Positions 24,712 to 34,845 are shown, numbered from the stretch's first letter. The stretch is 64,000 nt of DNA from Sphingopyxis sp. (GCF_016793825.1 NZ_JAEULM010000023.1:80880-144879); one strand, 5' to 3'. The notes: generated from the sequence alone by a model not told the origin. A program made the numbers and translations.

Positions 24712-25338
24712 CTATTGAAAGTCCGCGAGATCGAAGTTGGCGGCGAAGGCGGCCGCCAGATTGTCCGGCGTCAGCGGGGCGACGATCGGCAGCCGGCCGA
24801 GGCGGCGGACGCCGCCGATGCCGGGGATGATCGCTTCGCTGTCGGGCACCGGATCGCCGAGGAAGGCGAGGCCGTGGATGGGCACGCCGCGACTTTTCAG
24901 CGCCTCGATCGTCAGCAGGCTGTGGTTGATCGTGCCGAGGCTGGTGCGCGCGCAGACGATCACCGGGATGTGCCAGCGCGCGAAGAGGTCGGCGTACAGA
25001 AGCGTGCGGGTGACGGGGACGAGCGCGCCGCCCGCGCCTTCGACAATCAGGTCGCCGGGGGGAGGGGTGAGAGCGTCGGGGTCGATCGTCACGTCGTCGA
25101 TCTCGGCCGCGAGGTGCGGCGAGGCGGGGGTTTGCAGCCGGTAGGCTTCGGCGAGGATCGTTCCGCGCTGTTGCGGGGCAAGAGGGAGGAGCTTTTTGAC
25201 GACTTCGCTGTCGGTTTCCTCTTCGAGACCCGACTGGATCGGCTTCCAATAAGGGGCGCCGGTCGCGCCCGCCAGCGCCGCGGAGAAGATGGTCTTGCCG
25301 ATGCCGGTGTCGGTGCCGGTGATGACGAAACGGGTCAT
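24712..25338 (-). CDS. bioD: Dethiobiotin synthetase
   Basis: The 208-residue protein has the P-loop FVITGTDTGIGKT, the substrate motifs YWKPIQSGL and VEGAGGALVPV, and a C-terminal nucleotide-binding stretch. It closes the ureido ring of dethiobiotin using ATP and CO2. Its start overlaps the bioF stop (ATGA), so bioF and bioD are coupled. Confidence 0.96.
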   Translation of the reverse strand: MTRFVITGTDTGIGKTIFSAALAGATGAPYWKPIQSGLEEETDSEVVKKLLPLAPQQRGTILAEAYRLQTPASPHLAAEIDDVTIDPDALTPPPGDLIVEGAGGALVPVTRTLLYADLFARWHIPVIVCARTSLGTINHSLLTIEALKSRGVPIHGLAFLGDPVPDSEAIIPGIGGVRRLGRLPIVAPLTPDNLAAAFAANFDLADFQ

Positions 25339-26468
25339 GCCGCGGCCATAGCGGCCGAAAGCCTTTCCGTCATCGCGTCGATTTCGCGTTCGCCGACATT
25401 CAGCGTGATCGCGATGCGCAGCCGCGCGGTGCCGGGCGCGACCGTCGGAGGTCGGATGCCGCGAATGTCGAAGCCATCGGCCTGCAACGCGGCGGCGATT
25501 CGCATCGTGCGGGCGTTGTCGCCGATGACGACCGGAAAGATCTGGCTACCGCTGGCGGGCAGGCCGAGCCTGGCGAGGCGCGTTTCGGTATGGCGGACGA
25601 GGCCGTGGAGGCGGGCGGCGCGTTCGGGTTCGTTGGCGACGATTTCGAGAGCCTGGTGGACGAGCCACGCCATCAGCGGCGACGGCGCGGTCGAGAAGAT
25701 GAAGGGCCGGCCGCGGTTGACGAGGAAGTCGCGGACGATCGCGGGCGCGCAGAGCAGTGCGCCCTCGGCCCCGAGCGCCTTGCCGCAGGTGTGGAGCGTG
25801 ATGAGGTTTTCGCGGCCCACGAGGTCGTGCGCGAGCCCCTGTCCGGCGGGACCATAGACGCCGGTCGCATGCGCCTCGTCGATGACGAGCACCGCGCCGT
25901 GGCGGTCGGCGACGGCGGCGAGGTCGGCGAGCGGAGCGCGGTCGCCGTCCATCGAATAGAGGCTTTCGGCCGCAATCCACGGCGTTCCCGCGCCGCCGCC
26001 GCGCCGCCATCGCGCGATCAGGTCGTCAAAGGACTGGGCGTCATTGTGGCGCGCCGCGACCGTGCCGGCGCGGCCGAGCTTCATCCCGTCGTGCGCGCTG
26101 GCGTGGATGAATTCGTCGTGGACAACGAGGTCGCCGCGCTGTGGCAGCGTGGCGAAGAGCCCGGCGTTGGCGGCGAAGCCGGTCGGGAAGAACAGCGCGG
26201 TCTCGCTGCCGTAGTGGCGCGCGGCGTGGGTTTCGAGCGCTTCATGTTCGGGATGGTTGCCACGCAGCAGGCGCGAACCGCCCGAGCCGGCGGGGAGGCC
26301 GCGCCGCAAGCCTTGCGTCAGCGCTTCGTTGAGGGCGTAGGAGCCGGCCAGCGCCAGATAGTCGTTCGAGGCGAAGTCGATGCCGGTACGCGGGGTGAGC
26401 GTGCGGCGGCGGTCGGCGGCGCCCAGCGACGCGAGGTCGGCGCGGAGCGCGGAGAAGGGGGAGGTCAC
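25335..26468 (-). CDS. bioF: 8-amino-7-oxononanoate synthase
   Basis: The 377-residue PLP enzyme of the alpha-oxoamine synthase family has IDFASNDYLALAG, GSGGSRLLRGNHPEHEALE and VIDEAHATGVYGPAGQGL. The PLP lysine lies in LHTCGKALGAEGALL. It condenses pimeloyl-ACP/CoA with alanine. GTG at 26468 is the chosen start, with AAAGGAACAGG just upstream. The first gene of the bio cluster, it overlaps bioD by 4 nt. Confidence 0.95.
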   Translation of the reverse strand: MTSPFSALRADLASLGAADRRRTLTPRTGIDFASNDYLALAGSYALNEALTQGLRRGLPAGSGGSRLLRGNHPEHEALETHAARHYGSETALFFPTGFAANAGLFATLPQRGDLVVHDEFIHASAHDGMKLGRAGTVAARHNDAQSFDDLIARWRRGGGAGTPWIAAESLYSMDGDRAPLADLAAVADRHGAVLVIDEAHATGVYGPAGQGLAHDLVGRENLITLHTCGKALGAEGALLCAPAIVRDFLVNRGRPFIFSTAPSPLMAWLVHQALEIVANEPERAARLHGLVRHTETRLARLGLPASGSQIFPVVIGDNARTMRIAAALQADGFDIRGIRPPTVAPGTARLRIAITLNVGEREIDAMTERLSAAMAAA

Positions 26469-26547
26469 GATCCTGTTCCTTTTTTCGTCCTGCCCGCTTT
26501 CGCGGGAGCCGCCGGATATCCCGAAAGGCAAAGCCTTCGAGCCGCGG

Positions 26548-27150
26548 TCAGTCGCGCCGCAGCCCCTGTCGTTCCTCGGCGGTCAACCGGTGCGGAGCGG
26601 CGATCGGTTCGAGCGTGTCGGGATCGAACAATTCGCAGCGTCGCCGATCGCCCGACAGCATGTCGCGGACCATGCGCGGGAAGAAGCGCCGCATCAGCGT
26701 GCCCATGCTCATTTTCGGCAATGCGCTGGTGTCGCCGATGGCGTCCGCGGTGAAGAGATGCCCGCGCGGCGCGCCGGTCAGCCGGTCGCGCGCCGCCGGG
26801 TCGCAGGCGGCGAGCTGGGTCGTGATATAGGGAATCCGACCGTTCCTGTAGCTGTTGAACAAGGGCGTCCGGCAACAGGCGGCGTACCAGCGAAGCGTCG
26901 GTTTGTCGGTCAGGTGAACGCAGGCGAGTTGGTCGCGGCCCGATCGAATTTTCATGCGCGCGCAGCGCGACTGATAGAGCGGCGTGCCGCCGTGCGCGTC
27001 GAGCACGCGCGCGGCATGGCCCAGATAATGCGTCAGGTCCTGGCAGTCGGTGCAGTGGCATATGACATGATCGCCCTGATCGGGGCCGACGTTCAGCAGC
27101 GTCCCCGTGATCGTGCCGCAGGTGCAGGCGAAGGAAAGGTCGGAGGACAT
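26548..27150 (-). CDS. GFA/Mss4-like zinc-binding protein
   Basis: The 200-residue protein has the cysteine pattern of GFA-like folds: FACTCGTITG, then VICHCTDCQDL, then WYAACCRTPLFN. The family includes glutathione-dependent formaldehyde-activating enzyme and many uncharacterised zinc proteins. The C-terminal 70 residues are not part of the core fold. It lies 79 nt upstream of bioF on the same strand. Substrate is unknown. Confidence 0.82.
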   Translation of the reverse strand: MSSDLSFACTCGTITGTLLNVGPDQGDHVICHCTDCQDLTHYLGHAARVLDAHGGTPLYQSRCARMKIRSGRDQLACVHLTDKPTLRWYAACCRTPLFNSYRNGRIPYITTQLAACDPAARDRLTGAPRGHLFTADAIGDTSALPKMSMGTLMRRFFPRMVRDMLSGDRRRCELFDPDTLEPIAAPHRLTAEERQGLRRD

Positions 27151-27270
27151 GCCCCGGTCCTAGCGCCTTGCCTCGTCATCCGGAAGGCCGCCTGATCTTC
27201 GCCTGTGGCCGAAGGCCATGGGGAGGTGGCAGCGTGAAGCACTGACGGAGGGGCCGTTACGCCGAGGTTT

Positions 27271-27330
27271 CTGCCCCTCCACCACCGTTTCGCGGCGGTC
27301 CCCCTCCCTGTCGCTTCGCGGCAGGGAGGA
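27271..27330. repeat. Two tandem hairpin-forming repeats after ilvC
   Basis: A CACCGTTTCGCGGCGG-like hairpin is followed by a stronger one in which CCTCCCTG and CAGGGAGG flank TCGCTTCGCGG (27303-27329). They lie 8 nt beyond the ilvC stop in the minus direction and may terminate or protect the ilv transcript. They resemble a second dispersed repeat family, distinct from the GTCAT type. Confidence 0.5.
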
Positions 27331-27337
27331 TGGTCCG

Positions 27338-28489
<1,152 letters not shown>

Positions 28490-28502
28490 TTAGTGGTAAA
28501 CC

Positions 28503-29018
28503 CTAGAGCGCCTCCGACCCGCGGCCGATGGCGACGACGCCGGTGCGGCCGACCTCGACCAGCCCGCATTCGCGCATCAGCGCGATGAAGCGGTCGACCT
28601 TGTCGCTGTTACCGGTGATTTCGAAGATGAAGCTGGTGAGCGTCGTGTCGACGACCTTCGCGCGGAAGACGTCGGCCATGCGCAGCGCCTCGATCCGCTT
28701 GTCGCCGGTGCCCGCGACCTTCACCAGCGCGATCTCGCGTTCGACATGCGCGCCGCCGTCGGCGAGGTCGATGACGCGGTGCACGGGGACGAGCCGGTCG
28801 AGCTGGGCGATGATCTGGTCGATCACCGGCGGCGGACCGTTGGTGACGATGGTGATGCGCGAGAGCGCATGGTCCGAACTGATGTCGGCCACGGTCAGGC
28901 TTTCGATATTATAGCCGCGCGCGGTGAACAGGCCGGTGATCTTGGCCAGCACGCCCGCTTCGTTATCGACGGTGATGGCGAGCACATGGCGCTCGCCGGC
29001 TTCGGTCTTGATTTTCAT
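28503..29018 (-). CDS. ilvN: Acetolactate synthase small (regulatory) subunit
   Basis: The 171-residue protein has an N-terminal ACT domain (HVLAITVDNEAGVLAKITGLF, then GYNIESLTVA) and a C-terminal domain of the IlvH/IlvN type. It binds valine and controls the large subunit IlvB. It is separated from ilvB by 163 nt carrying two perfect palindromes. Confidence 0.95.
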   Translation of the reverse strand: MKIKTEAGERHVLAITVDNEAGVLAKITGLFTARGYNIESLTVADISSDHALSRITIVTNGPPPVIDQIIAQLDRLVPVHRVIDLADGGAHVEREIALVKVAGTGDKRIEALRMADVFRAKVVDTTLTSFIFEITGNSDKVDRFIALMRECGLVEVGRTGVVAIGRGSEAL

Positions 29019-29029
29019 GATTATTCCTT

Positions 29030-29161
29030 CCCCTCCCGCTTGCGGGAGGGGATCGAGGGGTGGGCGCGAGCGGAGCGAGCAAGCGGCGTGGCGATGCCCA
29101 CCCCGCTGCGGCTAGCGAACAAGTTCGCAAGCCTCGCTGCCCCTCCCGCTTGCGGGAGGGG
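29030..29161. repeat. Duplicate 22-bp palindromes between ilvB and ilvN
   Basis: Positions 29030-29051 and 29140-29161 are identical perfect palindromes (CCCCTCCCGC-TT-GCGGGAGGGG) 88 nt apart. Between them is a third imperfect hairpin around GCGAGCGGAGCGAGC. They fill the ilvB-ilvN gap. They are repeats with mRNA-processing or attenuation potential, not genes. Confidence 0.6.
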
Positions 29162-29181
29162 ATGGAAAGCGTTTGCCATCA

Positions 29182-30936
29182 TCACACCAGTGCCTTGGCT
29201 TCGTCGTCCATCGTCCCGGTCACGTCGCTCGGCTGGAGGATCATGTCGGTGTGCGCCGCTCCGCTCGGGATCATCGGGAAGCAGTTGGCGAGCTTTGCGA
29301 CGCGGCAGTCGACGATTACCGGACCGGGGGTCTCGATCATCGTCTTGATGCCGTCCTCCAGTTCGCCGAGCGTGTCGATGCGCAGGCCCGTCCAGCCATA
29401 AGCCGCGGCGAGCTTCACGAAATCGGGCAGGCTGTCCGAATAGCTGTTCGAATAGCGGCTTTCGTAGGTCAGTTCCTGCCACTGGCGGACCATCCCCATC
29501 CATTCATTGTTGAGGATGAAGATCTTCACCGGCAGGCGGTACTGGCTGACCGTGCCCATTTCCTGGATGTTCATCTGGAGCGAGGCTTCGCCCGCGATGC
29601 AGATGACGAGGCGGTTCGGGTGCGCGATCTGCGCGCCGACCGCGGCGGGAAAGCCGTACCCCATCGTGCCGAGCCCGCCGCTGGTGAGCCAGCGGTTGGG
29701 CGCCGAGAAGCCGAAATGCTGGGCGGCCCACATCTGGTGCTGGCCGACCTCGGTCGTGATGATCGGGTCGCGGCCGCGCGTCGCGTCGAACAGCGCCTTC
29801 ACCGCGCGCTGCGGCATGATGTCGGCGCCGGCGTCCTTCTTTTCGGGGAAGTCGAGGCAGCGCGTCGCGCGCCAGCCATCGACGCGGCGCCACCACTCGC
29901 CAAGGTCGCGCGCCCGGTGACCCTTGTCGGCCCAGGCCGCGATCAACGCATCGAGCGCCCGGCCCGCGTCGCCGACGATCGCGAGGTCGACGGGGACGAT
30001 CTTGTTGATCGAACTGCGGTCGATGTCGATGTGGATCTTCTTCGCCTCTGGCGCGAAGGCGTCGAGGCGGCCGGTCACCCGGTCGTCGAAGCGCGCGCCG
30101 ACCGCGATGATCAGGTCGGCGCGGTTCATCGCCATGTTCGATTCATAGGTGCCGTGCATGCCGAGCATGCCGAGCCACTTCGGATCGTCGGCCGGGAAAG
30201 CGCCGAGGCCCATCAGCGTCGAGGTGATCGGCGCGCCGGTCAGCGACACAAGCTGGCGCAAGGCCGCGCTGGCGTCGGGGCCGGCATTGATCACGCCGCC
30301 GCCGGTATAGAAGATCGGGCGTTCGGCCGCGGCGATCATGTCGATGGCCTGGCTGATCGCGTCGGCATCGGGTTCGACCTGCGGGCGATAGCTTTTGTGC
30401 TGAATTTTCTCCGGCACGACATATTCCCCGGTCGCAACCTGCACATTCTTGGGAATGTCGATCACGACGGGGCCGGGGCGCCCGTGGGTTGCGATGTGGA
30501 ACGCCTCGTGCAGGATCGGGCCGAGCCGGTCGGGGTCCATCACCAGATAATTATGCTTGGTGCAGTGGCGCGTGATGCCCACCGTGTCGCATTCCTGGAA
30601 GGCGTCGGTGCCGATCAGCGCGGTCGACACCTGCCCGGTGAGCACGACCATCGGGATCGAATCGAGCAGCGCGTCGGTGATGCCGGTGACGGCATTGGTC
30701 GCGCCGGGGCCCGAGGTGACGAGGACGACGCCCGGCTTGCCGGTCGAGCGCGCATAGCCCTCTGCCGCATGGGTCGCCGCCTGTTCGTGGCGGACGAGGA
30801 CATGCTGGATCGTCGGGTGGTTGAAGAGCGCGTCATAGATGGGAAGGACCGCGCCGCCCGGATAGCCGAACACCGTGTCGACCCCGAGATCGACCAGCGC
30901 CTGAACCACCATGTCGGCACCACTCATTTCCGTCAC
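29182..30936 (-). CDS. ilvB: Acetolactate synthase large subunit
   Basis: The 584-residue ThDP enzyme has GADMVVQALVDLGVDTVFGYPGG, the catalytic Glu in the RHEQAATHAAEGYARS region, and the C-terminal ThDP motif starting ICIAGEASLQMN. The GDG of the usual GDGS signature reads GEA here, an unusual variant. It makes acetolactate or acetohydroxybutyrate for Val, Leu and Ile. GTG at 30936 with AAGGAG 8 nt upstream is preferred over ATG at 30927. Confidence 0.96.
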   Translation of the reverse strand: MTEMSGADMVVQALVDLGVDTVFGYPGGAVLPIYDALFNHPTIQHVLVRHEQAATHAAEGYARSTGKPGVVLVTSGPGATNAVTGITDALLDSIPMVVLTGQVSTALIGTDAFQECDTVGITRHCTKHNYLVMDPDRLGPILHEAFHIATHGRPGPVVIDIPKNVQVATGEYVVPEKIQHKSYRPQVEPDADAISQAIDMIAAAERPIFYTGGGVINAGPDASAALRQLVSLTGAPITSTLMGLGAFPADDPKWLGMLGMHGTYESNMAMNRADLIIAVGARFDDRVTGRLDAFAPEAKKIHIDIDRSSINKIVPVDLAIVGDAGRALDALIAAWADKGHRARDLGEWWRRVDGWRATRCLDFPEKKDAGADIMPQRAVKALFDATRGRDPIITTEVGQHQMWAAQHFGFSAPNRWLTSGGLGTMGYGFPAAVGAQIAHPNRLVICIAGEASLQMNIQEMGTVSQYRLPVKIFILNNEWMGMVRQWQELTYESRYSNSYSDSLPDFVKLAAAYGWTGLRIDTLGELEDGIKTMIETPGPVIVDCRVAKLANCFPMIPSGAAHTDMILQPSDVTGTMDDEAKALV

Positions 30937-31006
30937 GACGAAACTCCTTTCCTTCACCCGGCGGGCACACAAACGGACGCGCTTGTGCGCTGCAACAAGG
31001 TTGCGG

Positions 31007-31035
31007 GCAATAGGTGTATGATTCTATCTTGTCAA
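31007..31035 (-). promoter_or_regulatory. Predicted ilvB promoter
   Basis: On the minus strand TTGACA (31035-31030) and a weak TATTGC -10 (31012-31007) are 17 nt apart. The -35 lies inside the last codons of miaA. The leader of about 65 nt has no Leu/Ile/Val-rich peptide, unlike leuA. Confidence 0.45.
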
Positions 31036-31992
31036 CAGCCTATAGCGTAATTTAATTGCGAAATGATCAATAGAATCGATGTTTAGTGACTCGTGATGCC
31101 TCGGCCAGTCGGGCGGAGGCTGGTGCCGGAACCAGGTGAACTGGCGCTTTGCATAGTGGCGGGTCGCCGCTTGTGCCTGTTCGAGCGCGTCGTCGCGGCT
31201 GATCTTGCCGCCAAGCAAGGCGGCGATCTGTGGCACGCCGATCGCGCGCATGACAGGCAGGGCGGGGTCGAGATCGCGCGCGACGAGCGCTGCCGCCTCG
31301 TCGATCGCGCCGCCTTCGAACATCTGGACGAGCCGCCGATCGCAGCGGTCGCGCAGCCAGTCGCGTGGCGGCAGGAGGACAAGCGGGGCGAGCGCGATGT
31401 CGCCGGCAATGCCGCCCTCGCGATCCTGTTGCCAGTCGGCAAGCGGCCGGCCGGTCGATCGGACGACCTCCAGCGCGCGGGCCACACGGGTCGTGTCGGC
31501 GGGGTTGAGGCGCGCGGCGGCCGCGGGATCGGCGATCGCCAGCGCGGCATAAGCCTCGTCAACCGGGAGAGCACGGACCGCGTCGCGGACGTCGGGGTCG
31601 ATGGCCGGCACCGGGGCGATACCGAACAGCAGCGTGCGCAGATAGAGTCCGGTCCCGCCGACGAGAATGGGAACCTTCCCGGTCGTATGGGCGTGATCGA
31701 TCACGCCGCGCGCTTCGTCGGACCAGCGCGCGGCATTATGCGCGTCGGCGCCGTCGATGTGGCCGAAGAGGTGGTGGGACACTCCGTCCATCTCGTCGTC
31801 CGAGGGGCGTGCCGAGAGAATCGCGAGGTCGGCATAGACCTGGCTGGCGTCGGCGTTGACGACCTGCGCGTCGGTGCCGGTGTCGATCAGCGCTTTTGCG
31901 AGCGCGACCGCCAAAGCGCTCTTGCCGCTTGCGGTGGGTCCGGCAATAAGCGCGACGGGCCGCCGCCCGGAGAAGAGTGAAGGAGATGCCAT
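31024..31992 (-). CDS. miaA: tRNA dimethylallyltransferase
   Basis: The 322-residue protein has the P-loop ALIAGPTASGKSALAVALA, the DASQVYADLAILSARPSDDE region and LVGGTGLYLRTLLFG. The C-terminal half has the tRNA-binding QFTWFRHQ. It adds dimethylallyl to A37 of tRNAs reading UNN codons. The start is ATG 31992, or possibly GTG 32004. It is divergent from serB, and the two ATG codons share the sequence CATG. Confidence 0.94.
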   Translation of the reverse strand: MASPSLFSGRRPVALIAGPTASGKSALAVALAKALIDTGTDAQVVNADASQVYADLAILSARPSDDEMDGVSHHLFGHIDGADAHNAARWSDEARGVIDHAHTTGKVPILVGGTGLYLRTLLFGIAPVPAIDPDVRDAVRALPVDEAYAALAIADPAAAARLNPADTTRVARALEVVRSTGRPLADWQQDREGGIAGDIALAPLVLLPPRDWLRDRCDRRLVQMFEGGAIDEAAALVARDLDPALPVMRAIGVPQIAALLGGKISRDDALEQAQAATRHYAKRQFTWFRHQPPPDWPRHHESLNIDSIDHFAIKLRYRLLTR

Positions 31993-32875
31993 GTTCGTAG
32001 CCACGCTGATAGCAGCCGGAAAGCTGACCGACGAGGTGGTTCGCGAAGGGCTCGACCGGCTTGCCGCGACGGGACATGATGTCGGCGCGCCGCACTGGAT
32101 CGACGAACATGATGCGGCCGATATCGTTTTTCAGGGCAGCCTGGTCAGCGCGCGCGCGGAACTGGCGAAGATGGACCATGGCGCGCTCGACATCGTCGTC
32201 CAGCCGCTGGGCGATCGGACCAAGAAACTGATCATCGCCGACATGGATTCGACGATGATCACGGTCGAATGCATCGACGAACTGGCCGATTATGCCGGGA
32301 TCAAGGACGAGGTCGCGGCGATCACCGCAAAGGCGATGCGCGGCGAGGTCGATTTTCGCGGCGCGCTGGCCGAGCGGGTCGCGTTGCTTGCCGGCCTCGA
32401 CGAGGCGGTGCTGACCGAATGCCGGATGGAACGTGTGAAGTTGACCCGCGGCGCCCGCACGCTGGTCCAGACGATGAAAGCGCACGGCGCGCGCGCGGTG
32501 CTGGTGACGGGTGGTTTTTCGGCCTTTGCCGGCCCGGTGGGCGAGGCGATCGGTTTTGACACCGTCGTCGCGAACACGCTGGTGATCGAAGGCGGCAAGC
32601 TGACCGGCAAGGTCGGCGAACCGATCGTCGATTCGGGCGCGAAGCTGGCGACGCTGAAGGCCGAGGCGGCGACGCACGGCCTGCCGCTGGCCGAGACGCT
32701 GGCGGTCGGCGATGGCGCGAACGACATCCCGATGATTACCAATGCGGGTCTGGGGATCGGATACCACCCGCATCCCGCGGCGGCGGAAGCGGCTGATGCG
32801 GTGATCCGGCATCACGACCTGACCGCGCTGCTATGGGCGCAGGGTTATTCGCGGCGGAACTGGGTGATGGGGTAA
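31991..32875 (+). CDS. serB: Phosphoserine phosphatase
   Basis: The 294-residue HAD-superfamily enzyme has the catalytic DMDSTMITVECIDELAD, motif II VTGGFSAFAG and motif III/IV VGDGANDIPMITNAGLGIGYHP. The N-terminal ~80 residues are the regulatory extension seen in long SerB proteins. It makes serine from phosphoserine. AAGGAG sits 5 nt before ATG 31991, inside the miaA coding start. The stop is 2 nt from the stop of the converging gene. Confidence 0.96.
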   Translation: MFVATLIAAGKLTDEVVREGLDRLAATGHDVGAPHWIDEHDAADIVFQGSLVSARAELAKMDHGALDIVVQPLGDRTKKLIIADMDSTMITVECIDELADYAGIKDEVAAITAKAMRGEVDFRGALAERVALLAGLDEAVLTECRMERVKLTRGARTLVQTMKAHGARAVLVTGGFSAFAGPVGEAIGFDTVVANTLVIEGGKLTGKVGEPIVDSGAKLATLKAEAATHGLPLAETLAVGDGANDIPMITNAGLGIGYHPHPAAAEAADAVIRHHDLTALLWAQGYSRRNWVMG

Positions 32876-32877
32876 GA

Positions 32878-33870
32878 TCAGCGGAATGGGTAATTCCTGC
32901 CGTTCCACGACCGATTGGCAACAAAGGCGCGACGGAGGTTCGCGTCGAGGCTGGAGGTGATGGTCGGTAGCCCCGTCCTGCGAAGATAGAATCCATTCTC
33001 TCCCCAAGCGATATTCAGCAGCCCGGAGTAGTGGGAAAAAATAAAGCGCGTGGCCGTCGTAACCGGCTCTGCTGACTTGGATGTATCGCGCACCGAAAGG
33101 CGTCGAACATATATCTGACCCCCATCTTCGCGCCGCGGAGTGACGGTTTCCAGAGTGAGTATGAGCCGGTCGTCCGGTATGGTCTCGTTCGTTGCATGGG
33201 CGCAGAAGTTCTCGAAGGTCGGCCCGGCGCAATCCGGACCGCCAACTCCCAAGTGAAAATTCTGGAACGTGGCCTGTGCATCGGTCGGGCCGCTCGCTTT
33301 CGGGAATGTTCGGGTGACCGAGCTCGCGCGGCCGAACGTCATCAGATCGAGGCAGTCGCTATCGCAGCGGACCGGATAATGTCCGATCCTTGGCGTGTCG
33401 CTCTTCAGTTCGATAGCGCGATTAACGCTGGAGGGAAGGGCGCTGTCCTGCTCGGTATATACTGCGGCAAGGCGCCTTTCCTCTTGATGATTCAGGATCA
33501 TGGGAATGCCGATGAAGATCGCAGCCGTAATCAGACTTGCCAGTGTCATCCGCCTTTTTGCCCCGAAGCGATACAGGCATAGGCAGACGACAAGAAGGCA
33601 TGTGGGAAGGCCCAGGATGGCGCCCCAGGACATAACCACCCCCGCAACAAAGAAATAGACTAAGGCGGCTCCGCTCAAGGCAAAGAGCCAGGCCTCCGAT
33701 TCCGAATGTATCGGGTTTTCTATCCATTGGTCGCCGCCGGAAACCATCCAGATTATCGTGATCGCCCACAAGGACACCGTCAAAAATGAAAGAATCACGA
33801 TATCCCTAGGCCAATTACGGTAAGGCATTCCCGTCTCGAGAGGAGGAGGTTTTGGTAATTCGCGGGGCAT
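32878..33870 (-). CDS. Orphan membrane-anchored protein of low G+C
   Basis: The 330-residue protein has about four membrane segments in its first ~130 residues (LSFLTVSLWAITIIWMV, LFALSGAALVYFFVAGVV, LGLPTCLLVVCLCLYRF, LITAAIFIGIPMIL). A soluble region follows with paired cysteines (RCDSDCLDLM). G+C is clearly below that of the neighbours and codon use differs, which suggests recent acquisition. ATG 33870 is preferred over a TTG upstream. No family is recognised. Confidence 0.7.
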   Translation of the reverse strand: MPRELPKPPPLETGMPYRNWPRDIVILSFLTVSLWAITIIWMVSGGDQWIENPIHSESEAWLFALSGAALVYFFVAGVVMSWGAILGLPTCLLVVCLCLYRFGAKRRMTLASLITAAIFIGIPMILNHQEERRLAAVYTEQDSALPSSVNRAIELKSDTPRIGHYPVRCDSDCLDLMTFGRASSVTRTFPKASGPTDAQATFQNFHLGVGGPDCAGPTFENFCAHATNETIPDDRLILTLETVTPRREDGGQIYVRRLSVRDTSKSAEPVTTATRFIFSHYSGLLNIAWGENGFYLRRTGLPTITSSLDANLRRAFVANRSWNGRNYPFR

Positions 33871-33943
33871 GATACTTCTGTGAACCTGCAATATTAGACA
33901 GAAATGTAAGAAGACATATTCAGGTACGCCAAGTTAAATTTCA

Positions 33944-34819
33944 TTAAGCGGGCGCGTTGATTTCTTCCGTCAGCCATCCCCGGAACTGCGCCATCGCGTC
34001 GCTTTCGGGGCGCGACATCAGGCGGGTGAGCCAGTAGCGGCCGGCGTCGATTTCGATCGCGAAGGGTTGGACGAGGGTTTCGGTCGCAAGCTCGCGGGCG
34101 AACATGGCGGTCGGGACGAGCGCGACGCCGTGGCCGGCGGCCGCGGCGGTTGCCATCAGGGCCGAGCTGTCGAAGATCGGGCCGCGCAGGACGGGGGCCG
34201 GGACGCCCGCGGCGGCGAACCAGAGGGCCCATTCGTCGCTGCGGTACGAGCGGAGCAGCGGCTCGTGGACAAGGTCGGCGGGCGATTTGAGCCGGGCGGC
34301 GCTCGCCGGCGCGCAGACCGGTGCCATGGGGGCCGCGAGGAGCGGTTCGGCATGGGTGCCGTGCCAGGCGCCGTCACCGAAACGGATCGCATAGTCGAGC
34401 GCCTCGCCCGCCAGGTCGACGCGATTGTTGTTGGTCGAGATGCGCATGTCGATGCCGGGGTGGGCGCGGGCGAAGCGGCCGAGGCGCGGGAGCAGCCAGC
34501 CGGTCGCGAAGGTGCCGACCACCCCGACTTTCAGCGCCTCGCGGAACCGGCCGTCCGCATATTGGTCGAGCGTCGCGGCGACACGGTCGAAGGCGTCGGC
34601 GACGACGGGGACGAGCGCATGGCCTTCGTCGGTGAGCGCGAGCCCGCGTGGCAGGCGGTGGAAGAGGCGGGTGCCGAGACGCCGCTCGAGTTCGGCGACC
34701 TGATGGCTGACCGCGCCCTGGCTGACGCAGAGTTCGATCCCGGCGCGGGTGAAATTGAGGTGGCGCGCCGCGGCCTCGAAGGCGCGCAGGGCGTTCAAGG
34801 GGAGTTGGGCGCGGTCCAT
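33944..34819 (-). CDS. LysR-family regulator (AmpR-type)
   Basis: The 291-residue protein has the LysR winged HTH (residues 5-64: LNALRAFEAAARHLNFTRAGIELCVSQGAVSHQVAELE) followed by the effector-binding domain. The HTH matches the AmpR/GcvA branch. It is transcribed away from the metallo-beta-lactamase gene 97 nt away, which is the standard arrangement for a LysR regulator and its beta-lactamase target. Confidence 0.93.
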   Translation of the reverse strand: MDRAQLPLNALRAFEAAARHLNFTRAGIELCVSQGAVSHQVAELERRLGTRLFHRLPRGLALTDEGHALVPVVADAFDRVAATLDQYADGRFREALKVGVVGTFATGWLLPRLGRFARAHPGIDMRISTNNNRVDLAGEALDYAIRFGDGAWHGTHAEPLLAAPMAPVCAPASAARLKSPADLVHEPLLRSYRSDEWALWFAAAGVPAPVLRGPIFDSSALMATAAAAGHGVALVPTAMFARELATETLVQPFAIEIDAGRYWLTRLMSRPESDAMAQFRGWLTEEINAPA

Positions 34820-34827
34820 GGCCCGTC

Positions 34828-34845
34828 ATCAATTATTTTCATGAT
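34828..34845. promoter_or_regulatory. Candidate LysR operator between regulator and beta-lactamase
   Basis: ATCA and TGAT at 34828-34831 and 34842-34845 flank ten A/T-rich bases in the divergent 97-nt intergenic region. This fits a LysR T-N11-A type dyad. It is short and only suggestive. Confidence 0.35.

Noticed and set aside
30940-31030. Branched-chain leader peptide before ilvB
   Set aside because: No start codon opens a Leu/Ile/Val-rich frame in the leader; only leuA has such a peptide.
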